This document shows positions 36,683 through 49,699 of a stretch of 64,000 nt of DNA, piece after piece. Under the pieces are notes generated by a model. That model searched no databases. It saw only the letters and a program-made list of their open reading frames with translations, and was not told the origin of the DNA. Location: positions 2,908,501 through 2,972,500 of the forward strand of contig NZ_CP115541.1 of the NCBI RefSeq assembly GCF_031834595.1, written 5' to 3'. The DNA comes from Stenotrophomonas oahuensis. Its GTDB lineage: Bacteria > Pseudomonadota > Gammaproteobacteria > Xanthomonadales > Xanthomonadaceae. Position 1 is the first letter of the stretch; every line of letters starts with the position of its first letter. Both the position numbers and the translations under genes were made by a program.

Positions 36683-37888
36683 TTACCGCACGTCCACCCA
36701 CACCAGATGGTGGTCGCTGCCATCGGCGATCTTCGCTTCGGCACTTTCATTGGCCGGCCAGAACACGCCGCTGCTCACATACTCGAAACCGGTCGACGGC
36801 AGCACGTAATCCAGCCGCATGGTGCCGGCCTTGGGACCGAAATCACCGGTGGCGTGGAACGGTGCACCCTTGCGCACGATGCCCTTGGCCGCGTAGGCCG
36901 CGCTGGTCTGTTCAGCCCCGACGCTGCGTGGGGTGGGGTAGCGCAGCACGCGCGCGTTTTCGATCAGCTCGACAATGGCATCGTGCTGGCCATCGCCATC
37001 CACGGGATCGTTGTTGAGGTCACCCAGGATCACAAAGCGCGCGTCCTGCGCCAAGCCACCACACTGGCCACGGTCGTCACACAGCCAGGGCTTGTCGCCG
37101 CTGGACAGGTACTGCTGCCACAAGCGCAGTTCGTCGCCGTTGCGCTGTGCATTGCGCTTTTCCGGCCCGTCGAACACCGGCGGGGTGGGGTGGGAAACCA
37201 GCGCATGAACCACGCCATCGGGGGTTTTCACCGGCACGTCCCAGTGCGACTTGGACGACAACCGCAGCTGCGACCATACCTGGGCGCTGTAGAACGGCTT
37301 GCCGGTGCGCGGGTCGACCGGATTCACCGCCCCCGGCAGGGTGTTCCACTTCAGCAACTGGAAGGTGCGCACCTGGGCTTCATCGATCGGGTAGCGCGAC
37401 AGCACCAGCATGCCGTACTGGCCGGGGTGCAGGCCGTAGCCCCAGGCATCGTTGCCGCGCGAGCGGCCTTCGCCGCCGACTTCGCCGTTGTTGTCCAGGT
37501 CCAGGCCGCTGGGCACGCCGGTGTTGACCGGGGCCAGGTAGCGGTAGGGATACTTCAGCGGCTCGCCGCCGCCGGGCTGGGCGGTTTCCAGGTAGCGCTG
37601 CTGGAACAGGTCGGCGGCGCGGTGTTCGTGGTCGAAGTCGAATTCGTTCAGCAGCACCAGGTCCGGGCGGACCTGCTGCAGCACCGCGGCGATCTTGCGT
37701 GCGTGTGCGCTGTCGCCTTCCAGCTCGGCGATCAGGCCGCCGCGCTCGTCGCTGTACAGCGAGGTGTTGTAGGTGGCGATCCGCAGCGGTGCCGGCTTGG
37801 AATCAGGCATGGCGGCGGTCCGGTTCGGGGTCTGGGCGCAGCCGCTGCAGAACAGGGCCAGGGCGAGGAACAGGGCAGGGGTCTTCAT
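36683..37888 (-). CDS. endonuclease/exonuclease/phosphatase-family protein, probable lipoprotein
   Basis: This 401-residue protein has a signal sequence ending LALFCSGC, which could be processed at Cys17 as a lipoprotein although the lipobox is imperfect. The DNase-I-like fold is clear: RIATYNTSLYSDERG, LLNEFDFDHEH (metal-binding Glu), GMLVLSRYPI, ARFVILGDLNNDPVDGDGQ (D-L-N-x-D) and DGSDHHLVWVDV at the end (catalytic Asp-His). Such exported proteins act as phosphodiesterases or nucleases. It stands alone. Confidence 0.85.
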   Translation of the reverse strand: MKTPALFLALALFCSGCAQTPNRTAAMPDSKPAPLRIATYNTSLYSDERGGLIAELEGDSAHARKIAAVLQQVRPDLVLLNEFDFDHEHRAADLFQQRYLETAQPGGGEPLKYPYRYLAPVNTGVPSGLDLDNNGEVGGEGRSRGNDAWGYGLHPGQYGMLVLSRYPIDEAQVRTFQLLKWNTLPGAVNPVDPRTGKPFYSAQVWSQLRLSSKSHWDVPVKTPDGVVHALVSHPTPPVFDGPEKRNAQRNGDELRLWQQYLSSGDKPWLCDDRGQCGGLAQDARFVILGDLNNDPVDGDGQHDAIVELIENARVLRYPTPRSVGAEQTSAAYAAKGIVRKGAPFHATGDFGPKAGTMRLDYVLPSTGFEYVSSGVFWPANESAEAKIADGSDHHLVWVDVR

Positions 37889-37923
37889 CTGCCTATTTTA
37901 CCTGCGTGCATTGCAGGGGCGCG

Positions 37924-38679
37924 TCAGCGCCCGTCCAGTTCGTCGTCGAAGTCGTGCCAGCGGCGGCCGTCGTAGGCCTCCAGCGGGCGGAAGCGGCGCT
38001 TGTAGTCCATCTTGCGGTGGTCGCGTATCCAGTAGCCCAGGTACAGGTGCGGCAGATTCTCGCGCCGGGCCCAGGCAATCTGCTGCAGGATGCCGAAGGT
38101 ACCCAGCCCACGGTGTGCCTGTTCGGGGTCGAAAAAGGTGTACACCGCCGATAAGCCCTGCGCGGTCACATCGGTGACCGCCACCCCCAGCAGTTCGCCG
38201 CGATGGCCGTCATGGGCCGGCGCGCGCATTTCCAGGAAGCGGCCCTTCGACCACTGCCCGATCAGGAACTGGTCGAACTCGTGCGGACCGTGATCGTCCA
38301 TGCCGCCCTGGGCGTGGCGGTGGGTGAGGTAGCGGTGGTACAGCGCGAACTGTTCGTCGGTCTGTTCGGCGGCGACGATGCGTACTTCCAGGTCGGCGTT
38401 GCGGGCCAGACAGCGGCGCTGGCTGCGGTCGGGCGCGAAACGCGCCACCGGAATGCGCACCGACACGCAGGCGTGGCAGTTGGCACAGTGCGGGCGATAG
38501 ACCAGGTCGCCGGAGCGGCGGAAGCCCCAGCTCAGCGCCATCGGGTACAGCGTGCCCAGGCGCGGATCGTGCGGATCGAGGACCAGATCGCGCGCGGCAC
38601 GATCCGGCCAGTAGCCACAGGGGTGGTCCCCGGTCTGGAACAGTCGCAGCTCGTCGTCGCGGTCGCCGTGTATCGCCAT
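37924..38679 (-). CDS. bpt: aspartate/glutamate leucyltransferase Bpt (N-degron pathway)
   Basis: Bpt transfers leucine from Leu-tRNA to proteins with N-terminal Asp or Glu, marking them for ClpS/ClpAP. The 251-residue protein has the ATE/Bpt hallmarks: [36 protein letters not shown] with the conserved cysteine pairs, FRRSGD, and [22 protein letters not shown] near the C-terminus. An ATG at 38679 is preferred; a GTG two codons upstream is possible. It is monocistronic, 35 bp before the phosphodiesterase-like gene. Confidence 0.92.
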   Translation of the reverse strand: MAIHGDRDDELRLFQTGDHPCGYWPDRAARDLVLDPHDPRLGTLYPMALSWGFRRSGDLVYRPHCANCHACVSVRIPVARFAPDRSQRRCLARNADLEVRIVAAEQTDEQFALYHRYLTHRHAQGGMDDHGPHEFDQFLIGQWSKGRFLEMRAPAHDGHRGELLGVAVTDVTAQGLSAVYTFFDPEQAHRGLGTFGILQQIAWARRENLPHLYLGYWIRDHRKMDYKRRFRPLEAYDGRRWHDFDDELDGR

Positions 38680-38833
38680 GCCCACAGCATAGCGCCGGGC
38701 CGTCGCAGCCGCCGCGACTGTCTGCTACATGAACGCGACCGGTGCCACTGTCAACGCGGCAGACGCTGGCGCGTTTTCCCTGGCGTGGGTGCCAATGCAC
38801 CGCACAGCCAACCCCTGATACCGGAGTGATTCC

Positions 38834-39388
38834 ATGCGCAACCGCAAACCCCTTCTGCTGCTGGCCCTGCTGATGACCACCGGCGCTGCCGGCCTGGCGG
38901 TGGCCGCCGACACCCCGACCGCTGGCGACAAGCCGGCCCGCGTGAAGCTGGACACCAATGGTGATGGCTTCATTGACCGCAGCGAAGCGGCCAAGGCCCC
39001 GCGCCTGGCCGAGAAGTTCGACACCCTGGATGCCAACAAGGACGGCAAGCTGTCGCGCGAGGAAATGCCGCGCTGGCACGGCAAGCGCCACGGCCGTGGC
39101 CCGGGCATGCACGACCGCATGGCCAAGCTGGACGTGAACAAGGACGGCCGCATCAGCCGCGAGGAAGCCAAGGCTGATCCGCGCCTGGCTGAGCGCTTCG
39201 ACAAGATGGACCTCAACAAGGACGGTTACCTGGACAAGGCCGACCGCGAGCTGGGCATGAAGCAGCACCGTGATGCGTGGTTCGCCGCCGCTGACACCAA
39301 CAAGGACGGCCAGCTGAGCAAGGCCGAATTTGATGCCGCCAAGTCGCCGTTCGGCGGCCCGCGCGGTGGCAAACCGCCGGTGCACTGA
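38834..39388 (+). CDS. secreted protein with five EF-hands
   Basis: This 184-residue exported protein has a signal peptide (LLLLALLMTTGAAGLAVA) and five canonical EF-hand loops at about residues 40-51 (DTNGDGFIDRSE), 66-77 (DANKDGKLSREE), 100-111 (DVNKDGRISREE), 126-137 (DLNKDGYLDKAD) and 154-165 (DTNKDGQLSKAE). All keep the D-x-N-x-D-G-x-I/L pattern; the fourth ends in Asp rather than Glu. Calcium binding in the periplasm is likely, perhaps as a buffer or sensor. It has an ATG start and follows GGAGTGATTCC. Confidence 0.87.
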   Translation: MRNRKPLLLLALLMTTGAAGLAVAADTPTAGDKPARVKLDTNGDGFIDRSEAAKAPRLAEKFDTLDANKDGKLSREEMPRWHGKRHGRGPGMHDRMAKLDVNKDGRISREEAKADPRLAERFDKMDLNKDGYLDKADRELGMKQHRDAWFAAADTNKDGQLSKAEFDAAKSPFGGPRGGKPPVH

Positions 39389-39403
39389 TCAACCCCGCAT
39401 CCC

Positions 39404-39493
39404 GTAGAGCCGGGCTTGCCCGGCTGCTCTTGAAACCCGAACAACGCCGGTCTGTGACCGGCGTTGTTCATTGCCGGGCAAGCCCGGCACTAC
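39404..39493. repeat. SMAG-type pair around a central hairpin; one element supplies a stop codon
   Basis: A plus-strand element (39404-39427) and a minus-strand element (39473-39493) flank a perfect 13-bp stem-loop GAACAACGCCGGT / ACCGGCGTTGTTC at 39439-39469. The minus-strand GTAG (39493-39490) provides the TAG stop of the sigma-factor gene (39492-39490). Confidence 0.8.
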
Positions 39494-40713
39494 CCCACCT
39501 TGAGCATCACCACCGCGCCCACCATGCCCAGCGTCAGGATGTTCAGCAGTATCACACCGGTGCGCCCATACATGGACTCATACCACCAGTTGGTGCCGGT
39601 ACGCCCGCGCCGCGCATTGTCGCGGGCAATCAAGGGTTTCATGATCCGCTGCAGCGTCACCAGGCACTGATAGTTGACCACGCAGACGCCGGAGAACGCG
39701 GCGGCAAAGGCGATCCAGAGCGGGGCCTGGAGAACGGTCAGCACGAGGGTGGCCAGACAGGCCACCAGAGAAACGCCGGTGCTGGAGTGCACGAATCGCA
39801 TGATCTTCCGGCGCTCATCGGGATGCTCGGCAAACGACAGCAGGTAGCGTCCGCCGAGATAGCTGAGTGCCACGGCCCCCACCGTTGCGACGATCATGGT
39901 GGTCAGGGCATGGCCAGTCACCAGCAACTGACTCTGCTCCGCTGCGGCCGTCAGCGAGGCCACGGCGGTGCCACTGGTGACACTGGCACCACCCAGTCCG
40001 AACTTGCTGCCCCCCAAGCTGGTGCTGAGCAGGATCGCCGCGCTGGCGGTACCCGGCGCAGCCACCATCACCATCGACACCACCGCCGTGGCGAACGCCG
40101 CGCTCGGCGCGCTGCTGCGTGCGAACTCACCGAAGCGGCGCAGCATTTCCTCGCGTACCGTGGTGCGCGCACGCGACAGCCGCTTGCGCACGGCGGCGTC
40201 GCTCAGCCCCAGCAGGTCGGCGACCTGCTGTGAGCTCTGGCCTTCGCGGTAGTACAGCAACAGGGTTTCGCGGCTGTCTTCGGGCAGCGCGGAAATGATC
40301 TCCTCGGCGGCCAGTTCCTCTTCCACCCGCTGCAGGTGCTCGGGCGCGTCCGGGCTGGGGTCGGCGGCCATGCCGATGGCGATGTCTGCCGCCTCGCCGG
40401 ACAGCGGGCGGTTGCGGTTGGCGCGCAGCCAGTCGCGGGCCAGGTTGCGGGTGATCTGGCGCAGCCAGGGCAGGAAGCTGGCGTGGTTGTTCAGGTGCGA
40501 GAGCTGCTGCCAGGCCTTGATGAAGGCTTCCTGGGCGATGTCCTCACTGGCCTGCACGTCACGGGTGATGGCCAGGGCGATGGCGGTCACCGTGTTCTGG
40601 CAGGCCAGCACGATGCGGCCATAGGACTGCTGGCAGCCCCCGGCAGCGGCGGGCAGCTCGCGTTCCAGGGTGAGGGTCAGCGGGTGCGAAGCGGTCAGCG
40701 TGTCCAGCGTCAT
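39490..40713 (-). CDS. ECF-type sigma factor fused to a C-terminal membrane domain
   Basis: This 407-residue protein has a sigma-70 region 2 at about residues 30-100 (ALAITRDVQASEDIAQEAFIKAWQQ ... FLPWLRQITRNLARDWLR) and region 4 at about 140-190 (LPEDSRETLLLYYREGQSSQQVADLLGLSDAAVRKRLSRART). After residue 200 come about four membrane segments (AAFATAVVSMVMVAAPGTASAAI, TMIVATVGAVALSYLGG, STGVSLVACLATLVLTVLQ... and GVILLNILTLGMVGAVVML). No anti-sigma gene is next to it, so the membrane part may hold the factor inactive. Its stop codon comes from an SMAG element. Target promoters are unknown. Confidence 0.85.
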   Translation of the reverse strand: MTLDTLTASHPLTLTLERELPAAAGGCQQSYGRIVLACQNTVTAIALAITRDVQASEDIAQEAFIKAWQQLSHLNNHASFLPWLRQITRNLARDWLRANRNRPLSGEAADIAIGMAADPSPDAPEHLQRVEEELAAEEIISALPEDSRETLLLYYREGQSSQQVADLLGLSDAAVRKRLSRARTTVREEMLRRFGEFARSSAPSAAFATAVVSMVMVAAPGTASAAILLSTSLGGSKFGLGGASVTSGTAVASLTAAAEQSQLLVTGHALTTMIVATVGAVALSYLGGRYLLSFAEHPDERRKIMRFVHSSTGVSLVACLATLVLTVLQAPLWIAFAAAFSGVCVVNYQCLVTLQRIMKPLIARDNARRGRTGTNWWYESMYGRTGVILLNILTLGMVGAVVMLKVG

Positions 40714-40778
40714 GGCGTCCTTCCCCAGCGGGTGATGCCATCATGACGTGGGCCGGCGGGAAATGTGACCGGCCGGGT

Positions 40779-41282
40779 TTACGGTTGCTGGGGCGGCGTG
40801 ATGCGCACGCGCACCTCTTCTTCCTCCGGGGCGGCTGGGGCGGGTTGCGGTTGCTGCTGCACCGCCGGTACCGGTGCGGCCGGCGGCGGGGCGCTGCGGT
40901 GGCGCATGGTGATGAACATCGCCACCGCGCCGATCACCAGCAGCAGGCCGATGCGGATGCGCCAGCCCCAGTTGCGGGCCGGGGCGGCTTCTGCCGTTTC
41001 CGGGCGGAAAGCGTACTCGGCGGTGGGATGGTCGCGGCGGGTGGTGTCGAGCAGGCGGGCGTCACGCAGGATCTCTCGCGCGCGTGGCTGGTCGTTGGCG
41101 TGCACCACCCACAGGGTCGGGTGCGTGGTGGCCTTGCTGGTGTCCAGATAGCTGAACTGGCTGCCGCGCTTGCTGTGATACGAGCGGCCATTGGTGATGC
41201 GCACCTCGATGCCCGCATCGCGCAGCAACTGGGCCACGCCTTCCACGGTTTCCACGCGCTGGCTGGTGAAAATCTGACGCAT
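40779..41282 (-). CDS. DUF2007-like protein with a membrane segment and proline-rich tail
   Basis: This 167-residue protein begins MRQIFTSQRVETVEGVAQLL then RDAGIEVRITNGRSYHSKRG, resembling the DUF2007 domain often called pathogenicity-like protein in Xanthomonadaceae. A single membrane segment (IRIGLLLVIGAVAMFITM) follows at about residue 110, then an alanine/proline/glutamine-rich tail. The C-terminal tail would be periplasmic if the N-terminus is cytoplasmic. Function is unknown. It follows tesB by four bases on the same strand, so the two are probably co-transcribed. Confidence 0.75.
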   Translation of the reverse strand: MRQIFTSQRVETVEGVAQLLRDAGIEVRITNGRSYHSKRGSQFSYLDTSKATTHPTLWVVHANDQPRAREILRDARLLDTTRRDHPTAEYAFRPETAEAAPARNWGWRIRIGLLLVIGAVAMFITMRHRSAPPPAAPVPAVQQQPQPAPAAPEEEEVRVRITPPQQP

Positions 41283-41286
41283 GGGG

Positions 41287-42195
41287 TTACTCCTTGGCCG
41301 GCACGGCGGCCGCGGCGTTGCTGTCTTCCACGACGCGGATCAGGCCTTCCTGCGCGGTGCTGGCGACCAGCACGCCGTGGCGGTTGAAGAACTGGCCGCG
41401 CGCCAGTCCGCGTGAATCCTGCGCGCTGGGGCTGTCCAGTGAATACAGCAGCCAGTCGTCGGCGCGGAACGGGCGGTGGAACCAGATCGCATGGTCCAGC
41501 GAGGCCATCTGCACGTGCGGCTGGTAATAGCTGATGCCGTGCGGGAAGGTCGCGGTGCCGAGCAGATGGAAGTCCGAGGCATAGGCCAGCAGCGCCTGGT
41601 GCAGTTCCGGCGCGTCGCCGACCTTTTCATTCAAACGCAGCCACACCTGGTGGTAGGGCGGGCGCTTGGGCGGGTGCAGTTCATCGCGCGGGTACACGTG
41701 GCGGAACTCGAACGGGCCACCGCGCGACAGCCAGCGCTGCACCTTGATCGGCAGGCGTTCCAGCACTTCCGGCGGCAGTGGGCGGTTCGGCTCGATGTCT
41801 TCGGGCTGCGGCACTTCCGGCATCTTCTGCTGGTGCTCGGCCCCGGTTTCAGCCTGCTGGAACGAGGCGGCGCAGAAGAAGATCACCTTGCCGTGCTGGA
41901 TCGCGGTGACCCGACGCACCGAGAAGCTTCCGCCGTCGCGGGTGCGGTCCACGTCATAGACGATGGGGTGGTCGATGTTGCCCGCGCGCAGGAAGTAAGC
42001 GTGCAGGGAATGCACATGGCGGCCGTTTTCCACCGTGGCCTGCGCCGCCGACAGCGCCTGGCCCAGCACCTGTCCGCCGAACACGTACTTGGTGCCGATG
42101 TCGCGGCTCTGGCCGCGGAACAGGTTGTCTTCCAGCCGCTCCAGCGAGAGCAGGTCAATCAGCTCGGAAACGACGGGTTCTTGCGGCTGGGACAA
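41287..42195 (-). CDS. tesB: acyl-CoA thioesterase II (TesB)
   Basis: This 302-residue double-hotdog enzyme hydrolyses medium- and long-chain acyl-CoA in the cytoplasm. Conserved features are DLLSLERLEDNLFRGQSRD at the N-terminus, VFGGQVLGQALSAA, HSLHAYFLRAGN, the HGISYYQPHVQMASLDHAIWFHRPF segment with the catalytic Asp, and GLARGQFFNRHGVLVASTAQEGLIR at the end. The length is normal. It overlaps nothing; the DUF2007-like gene lies four bases downstream. Confidence 0.94.
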   Translation of the reverse strand: MSQPQEPVVSELIDLLSLERLEDNLFRGQSRDIGTKYVFGGQVLGQALSAAQATVENGRHVHSLHAYFLRAGNIDHPIVYDVDRTRDGGSFSVRRVTAIQHGKVIFFCAASFQQAETGAEHQQKMPEVPQPEDIEPNRPLPPEVLERLPIKVQRWLSRGGPFEFRHVYPRDELHPPKRPPYHQVWLRLNEKVGDAPELHQALLAYASDFHLLGTATFPHGISYYQPHVQMASLDHAIWFHRPFRADDWLLYSLDSPSAQDSRGLARGQFFNRHGVLVASTAQEGLIRVVEDSNAAAAVPAKE

Positions 42196-42256
42196 GGCGG
42201 CGGCCTGATGGTGGAACGGGGGGGAATTATACCGGCCGGCGCATTGCGCCGCCGTC

Positions 42257-42306
42257 GCACGACCAACGGTCGTGCGCTATCGGTAGGGCACGACCGTTGG
42301 TCGTGC
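42257..42306. repeat. SMAG-type pair
   Basis: A minus-strand copy at 42257-42280, whose terminus is degenerate (CTAT instead of CTAC), and a plus-strand copy at 42283-42306 (GTAGGGCACGACC ...) are separated by two bases. They lie between tesB and the enoyl-CoA hydratase-like gene. Confidence 0.7.
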
Positions 42307-42313
42307 CGGGCCG

Positions 42314-43093
42314 TCACGCTTTGCCAATCCGCGCCACCAATGCCTGCAACGCATTCTGCGCATCCGGCGCGTACCAGGCCTCCACAAACCGGTCCAGCTG
42401 GATCAGTTCCGGGGCCAGGGCCTCGTGCAGGTCGGCGCGGGCAATCGCCCGGGTCAGCTGCATCGGCTGGCGCGGCAACTTCAGCAGCTGCTGCAGCCAG
42501 GCCAGGGCGCGGCCCACCACCTGGTCGCCGTCCGCCAGTTCATCCACCAGCCCGATCTGCAGGGCCTGTTCGGCCGGCACCAGCGCGCCGGTGGTCAGCA
42601 GCACGCTGGCGCGGTGCGGACCGATCACGCGGCGCAACAAGCGCTGGATACCTTCCGGGGCCACCAGCCCCACCTGCACCTCGTTCAGGCCGATGCCGTA
42701 AGGGCGGGCCGGGTCGGTGCTGCGCGCCATCACCCGGTAGTCGCAGCACAGCGACAGCACGCAGCCGCCCGCCGGGGCATGGCCGGTAATCGCTGCCACC
42801 ACCGGGATGCGGCTCTCGGCAATGGTGCGCACCGCGCCGAAGAAGGCGTTCCAGCTGTCCAGCAGCTTGTGTTTGTCATCGCCGTGCGAGAGCAGGTGCG
42901 GCACGTCCATGCCCCCGGTGAAGATGCGTTCGGTGCCCGACAGGATCACCCCGTGCGCGTCCTCGGCCATGGCCAGTTCAACCGCGTGGATCAGCTGCCG
43001 GCACAGTTCGGTGTCCAGCGCATTGACCGGCGGGCGCGCCAGGCGCAGCTCGCGGATGGGGCCGTGGTTGATCACCTCGATAAGCGTCGTCAT
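42314..43093 (-). CDS. enoyl-CoA hydratase/isomerase-family protein
   Basis: This 259-residue crotonase-fold protein has HGPIRELRLARPPVNALDTEL at the N-terminus, RIFTGGMDVPHLL (oxyanion-hole loop 1) and ITGHAPAGGCVLSLCCDYRVMA (oxyanion-hole loop 2). The position usually held by catalytic Glu is in GLNEVQVGLVAPEG, where Glu is present. The ATG at 43093 gives MTTLIEVINHGPI and is the best start. It may act in fatty-acid or branched-chain degradation; the exact substrate is not visible. The gene is divergent from the PCu(A)C gene by 34 bp. Confidence 0.85.
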   Translation of the reverse strand: MTTLIEVINHGPIRELRLARPPVNALDTELCRQLIHAVELAMAEDAHGVILSGTERIFTGGMDVPHLLSHGDDKHKLLDSWNAFFGAVRTIAESRIPVVAAITGHAPAGGCVLSLCCDYRVMARSTDPARPYGIGLNEVQVGLVAPEGIQRLLRRVIGPHRASVLLTTGALVPAEQALQIGLVDELADGDQVVGRALAWLQQLLKLPRQPMQLTRAIARADLHEALAPELIQLDRFVEAWYAPDAQNALQALVARIGKA

Positions 43094-43127
43094 GCTGCGG
43101 TCTCGTTGCGGACGGGAAACTGAGGCG

Positions 43128-43568
43128 ATGATAACCAAACCATTCGTGGGCGTATTGTTGGCGTTGTGTGCGGGCGCAGCATCCGCGGCCGAGCCGGCCT
43201 GTGTGGTGCTGGAGCAGGGCTGGGTGCGGCTGCCGCCGGCGCAGACGCCGATGGCGGCGGGCTATGGGGTGATCCACAACCGCTGCGCGCAGGCGGTGAC
43301 GGTGGTGGCCGCGGGCAGCAAGGCGTTTGCCGACGTGTCGCTGCATGAGACCACGGTGGTCAATGGCGTCAGCCGGATGCGTGAAGTGGAGCGGTTGCCG
43401 ATTGCGGCTGGGGCGAAGGTCGAACTGAAACCCGGTGGGCTGCATCTGATGTTGATGCAGCCCGGGGTGACGCTGACCGAGGGCAGGGAGCTGCCGCTGC
43501 GGCTGAGCCTTGAGGATGGCCGCAAGGTGGATGGGGTGTTGCAGGTGCGCGGCGCGATGACGGATTGA
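43128..43568 (+). CDS. PCu(A)C-type periplasmic copper chaperone
   Basis: This 146-residue exported protein has a signal peptide (MITKPFVGVLLALCAGAASA) and the copper site spaced exactly H-x10-M-x21-H-x-M: His in SLHETTVV, Met in SRMREV, then HLM in GGLHLMLM. Family members carry Cu(I) in the periplasm and assist cytochrome oxidase CuA assembly. The length and the MAAGYGVIHN segment are typical. No oxidase or copper-transport gene is adjacent. Confidence 0.93.
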   Translation: MITKPFVGVLLALCAGAASAAEPACVVLEQGWVRLPPAQTPMAAGYGVIHNRCAQAVTVVAAGSKAFADVSLHETTVVNGVSRMREVERLPIAAGAKVELKPGGLHLMLMQPGVTLTEGRELPLRLSLEDGRKVDGVLQVRGAMTD

Positions 43569-43581
43569 CGTCGGCGGCGAT

Positions 43582-43649
43582 GTGCCGACCAACGGTCGGC
43601 ACCTACCGATATCGCGCAATCCCGGTAGGCAACGACCGTTGGTCGTTGC
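43582..43649. repeat. SMAG-type pair between convergent genes
   Basis: A minus-strand element (43582-43606) and a plus-strand element (43625-43649, GTAGGCAACGACC ...) have different arms but the same CGTTGG / CCAACG centre. They separate the PCu(A)C gene and the thioesterase gene. Confidence 0.75.
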
Positions 43650-43652
43650 GCC

Positions 43653-44059
43653 TTACCCGCACGCGCTGCGGATCGCCTCCGGCAACGCCGCGCTCTTGCC
43701 GGTCTGCGTATCCATCCACACCACCACCACGTTGCCGTCCGAATACAACGTCGCCTCGTTCTTCTGATCAACGATGCGATGCCCGATGGTGACGCTGCTG
43801 TTGCCCAGCCGCTCCACGAACAGCTCCACCACGATGTCGTTCGGCCATACGATCGGCGCGCGGTAATTGACGTTGGTCGCTGCGACCACCGGCGCGATGC
43901 GGTCGGTCATCGACACGCCTTCCACGCCGAGCATCCAGCGCACGCGCGCCTCTTCCAGGTAGGAAATGTACTTGGCGTTGTTGACGTGACCCATGCTGTC
44001 CATGTCGCGCCAGCGCACGCTGGTCGGTACGCGGGCCAGGATCTTGTGTTCGCTGCTCA

Positions 44060-44060
<1 letters not shown>
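43653..44060 (-). CDS. YbgC/4HBT-family acyl-CoA thioesterase
   Basis: This 135-residue hotdog protein carries SVRWRDMDSMGHVNNAKYISYLEEARVRWM, the DxxGHVNN pattern with the catalytic Asp, and NVNYRAPIVWPNDIVVELFVERLG. It is of the single-domain 4-hydroxybenzoyl-CoA thioesterase group. Its ATG shares its A with the uvrA TGA (TGATG at 44062-44058), so translation is coupled to uvrA. The link to DNA repair is probably only positional. The substrate is not visible. Confidence 0.87.
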
Positions 44061-47056
<2,996 letters not shown>

Positions 47057-47236
47057 GGGGGAGGGGATCCGTAGTGGGGCAGTGGGGCAAGCAGAGACGC
47101 CAATCGGTCAGCCTACCGAGCTTGGGATTTGGGGGCAATCAGCGACATTGCCAGCCCCCTGTCTCACCCCGTGCGACCGGCCGGACCGGTTTCCTGAACG
47201 GGGTTCAGGCGGCAGTGGGTCAGGGCAGAGGGTGGG

Positions 47237-47266
47237 TTGACCCGGACTGGGGTGAATGCGTAAAAT
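47237..47266 (+). promoter_or_regulatory. sigma-70 promoter of rplU-rpmA
   Basis: TTGACC (47237-47242), 18 bases, TAAAAT (47261-47266). It lies 66 bp before the rplU ATG, leaving a leader of about 60 bases. The match to the consensus is good and fits strong ribosomal-protein expression. Confidence 0.8.
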
Positions 47267-47331
47267 CCCGCTTCTGTCCGCCCTCGACGGCGGCAGTCCA
47301 AGACCACAATAACTACAGAGGAAGTCTGGTC

Positions 47332-47649
47332 ATGTACGCAGTACTGGTCACCGGCGGTAAGCAATACCGCGTCGCGCAGGGTGAAACCCTCCGCGTTGAA
47401 AAGCTCGAAGCCGACGTCGGCAGCGAGATCAAGTTCGACAACATCCTGCTGCTGGGCGACAGCGACGGCATCAAGCTGGGCGACGCGCTGAAGGGCGCTT
47501 CGGTCACCGCCAAGGTCGTGTCCCAGGGTCGTGCTGACAAGGTCCGGATCATCAAGTTCCGTCGCCGCAAGCACCACATGAAGCGCCAGGGTCACCGTCA
47601 GTACTACACCGAAATCGAAATCACCGGCGTTGCCGGTGGTAACAAGTAA
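47332..47649 (+). CDS. rplU: 50S ribosomal protein L21
   Basis: L21 is a 23S rRNA-binding protein of the large subunit. The 105 residues include [20 protein letters not shown] at the start, [15 protein letters not shown] and [21 protein letters not shown], all standard. The ATG follows AGAGGAAG at a usual spacing. It is co-transcribed with rpmA, whose AAGGAG lies just after the L21 stop. Confidence 0.98.
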   Translation: MYAVLVTGGKQYRVAQGETLRVEKLEADVGSEIKFDNILLLGDSDGIKLGDALKGASVTAKVVSQGRADKVRIIKFRRRKHHMKRQGHRQYYTEIEITGVAGGNK

Positions 47650-47664
47650 TAAGGAGAAGCAGTC

Positions 47665-49135
<1,471 letters not shown>

Positions 49136-49154
49136 GCGCCTCCACGCACACGTG

Positions 49155-49182
49155 AAAAACCCGGCCTCGGCCGGGTTTTTCT
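49155..49182 (+). terminator. obgE terminator
   Basis: A perfect stem AAAAACCCGGCC (49155-49166) / GGCCGGGTTTTT (49169-49180) with a 2-base gap (in practice a 4-base loop) is followed by CTG. Confidence 0.9.
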
Positions 49183-49209
49183 GTGGCGCTGTGGATCACG
49201 CGCGCGTTT

Positions 49210-49306
49210 GCCGGGCATGGCCCGGCACTACAATCGCGGGCACAACAAAAAACCCGGTCTATGCCGGGCTTTTGCGTTCTGCCGTAGTGCCGGGCGATGC
49301 CCGGCA
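49210..49306. repeat. SMAG-type pair between convergent obgE and rpsT
   Basis: A minus-strand element (49210-49231) and a plus-strand element (49284-49306, GTAGTGCCGGGC ...) flank the rpsT terminator. The arms are GCCGGGCATGGCCCGGC- and GCCGGGCGATGCCCGGC-like. Confidence 0.75.
49247..49273 (-). terminator. rpsT terminator
   Basis: On the minus strand AAAAG-CCCGG-CATAGA-CCGGG-TTTTTT forms a stem with a bulged base and a six-T tract, 56 bp after the rpsT stop. Confidence 0.75.
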
Positions 49307-49328
49307 ATCCAGCAGCAACCACGCCGTA

Positions 49329-49598
49329 TCAGGCGGCCTTGAGGGCCTTGATGCGGGCGGTCAGGCGGCTCTTATGACGAGCAGCCTTGTTCTTGTGGAT
49401 CAGACCGCGCGAGCTGAAACGGTCGAGGATCGGCTGGGCGACGGCGAAGGCTGCCTCGGCGCCGGCGGCGTCATTGGCATCCAGAGCCTTGATCACCTTC
49501 TTGACAGCGGTGCGCAGCATCGAACGCTGAGCCGTGTTGCGCGCGTTGCGCACGACGGTCTGCTTGGCGCGCTTCTTGGCGGACTTGATATTGGCCAC
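49329..49598 (-). CDS. rpsT: 30S ribosomal protein S20
   Basis: S20 binds 16S rRNA early in small-subunit assembly. The 89 residues are rich in Ala, Arg and Lys: [20 protein letters not shown] at the start and [19 protein letters not shown] near the end. It is divergent from murJ across 101 bp containing a strong promoter on its side. Confidence 0.98.
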   Translation of the reverse strand: MANIKSAKKRAKQTVVRNARNTAQRSMLRTAVKKVIKALDANDAAGAEAAFAVAQPILDRFSSRGLIHKNKAARHKSRLTARIKALKAA

Positions 49599-49644
49599 AG
49601 TGGTGGTTTCCTGAAAAATCGGTGTAATGGGAACAGCAAGCTGG

Positions 49645-49675
49645 AAAGTATGATGGCTCGAAAAATGTACGTCAA
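49645..49675 (-). promoter_or_regulatory. rpsT promoter
   Basis: On the minus strand TTGACG (49675-49670) is followed by CATACT at 17 bp (49652-49647) or TACTTT at 19 bp (49650-49645). The region is markedly AT-rich, with two further TTGAC motifs upstream, as expected for a ribosomal-protein promoter. Confidence 0.65.
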
Positions 49676-49699
49676 GTCAATTGTCAAGAGGGAACACGG

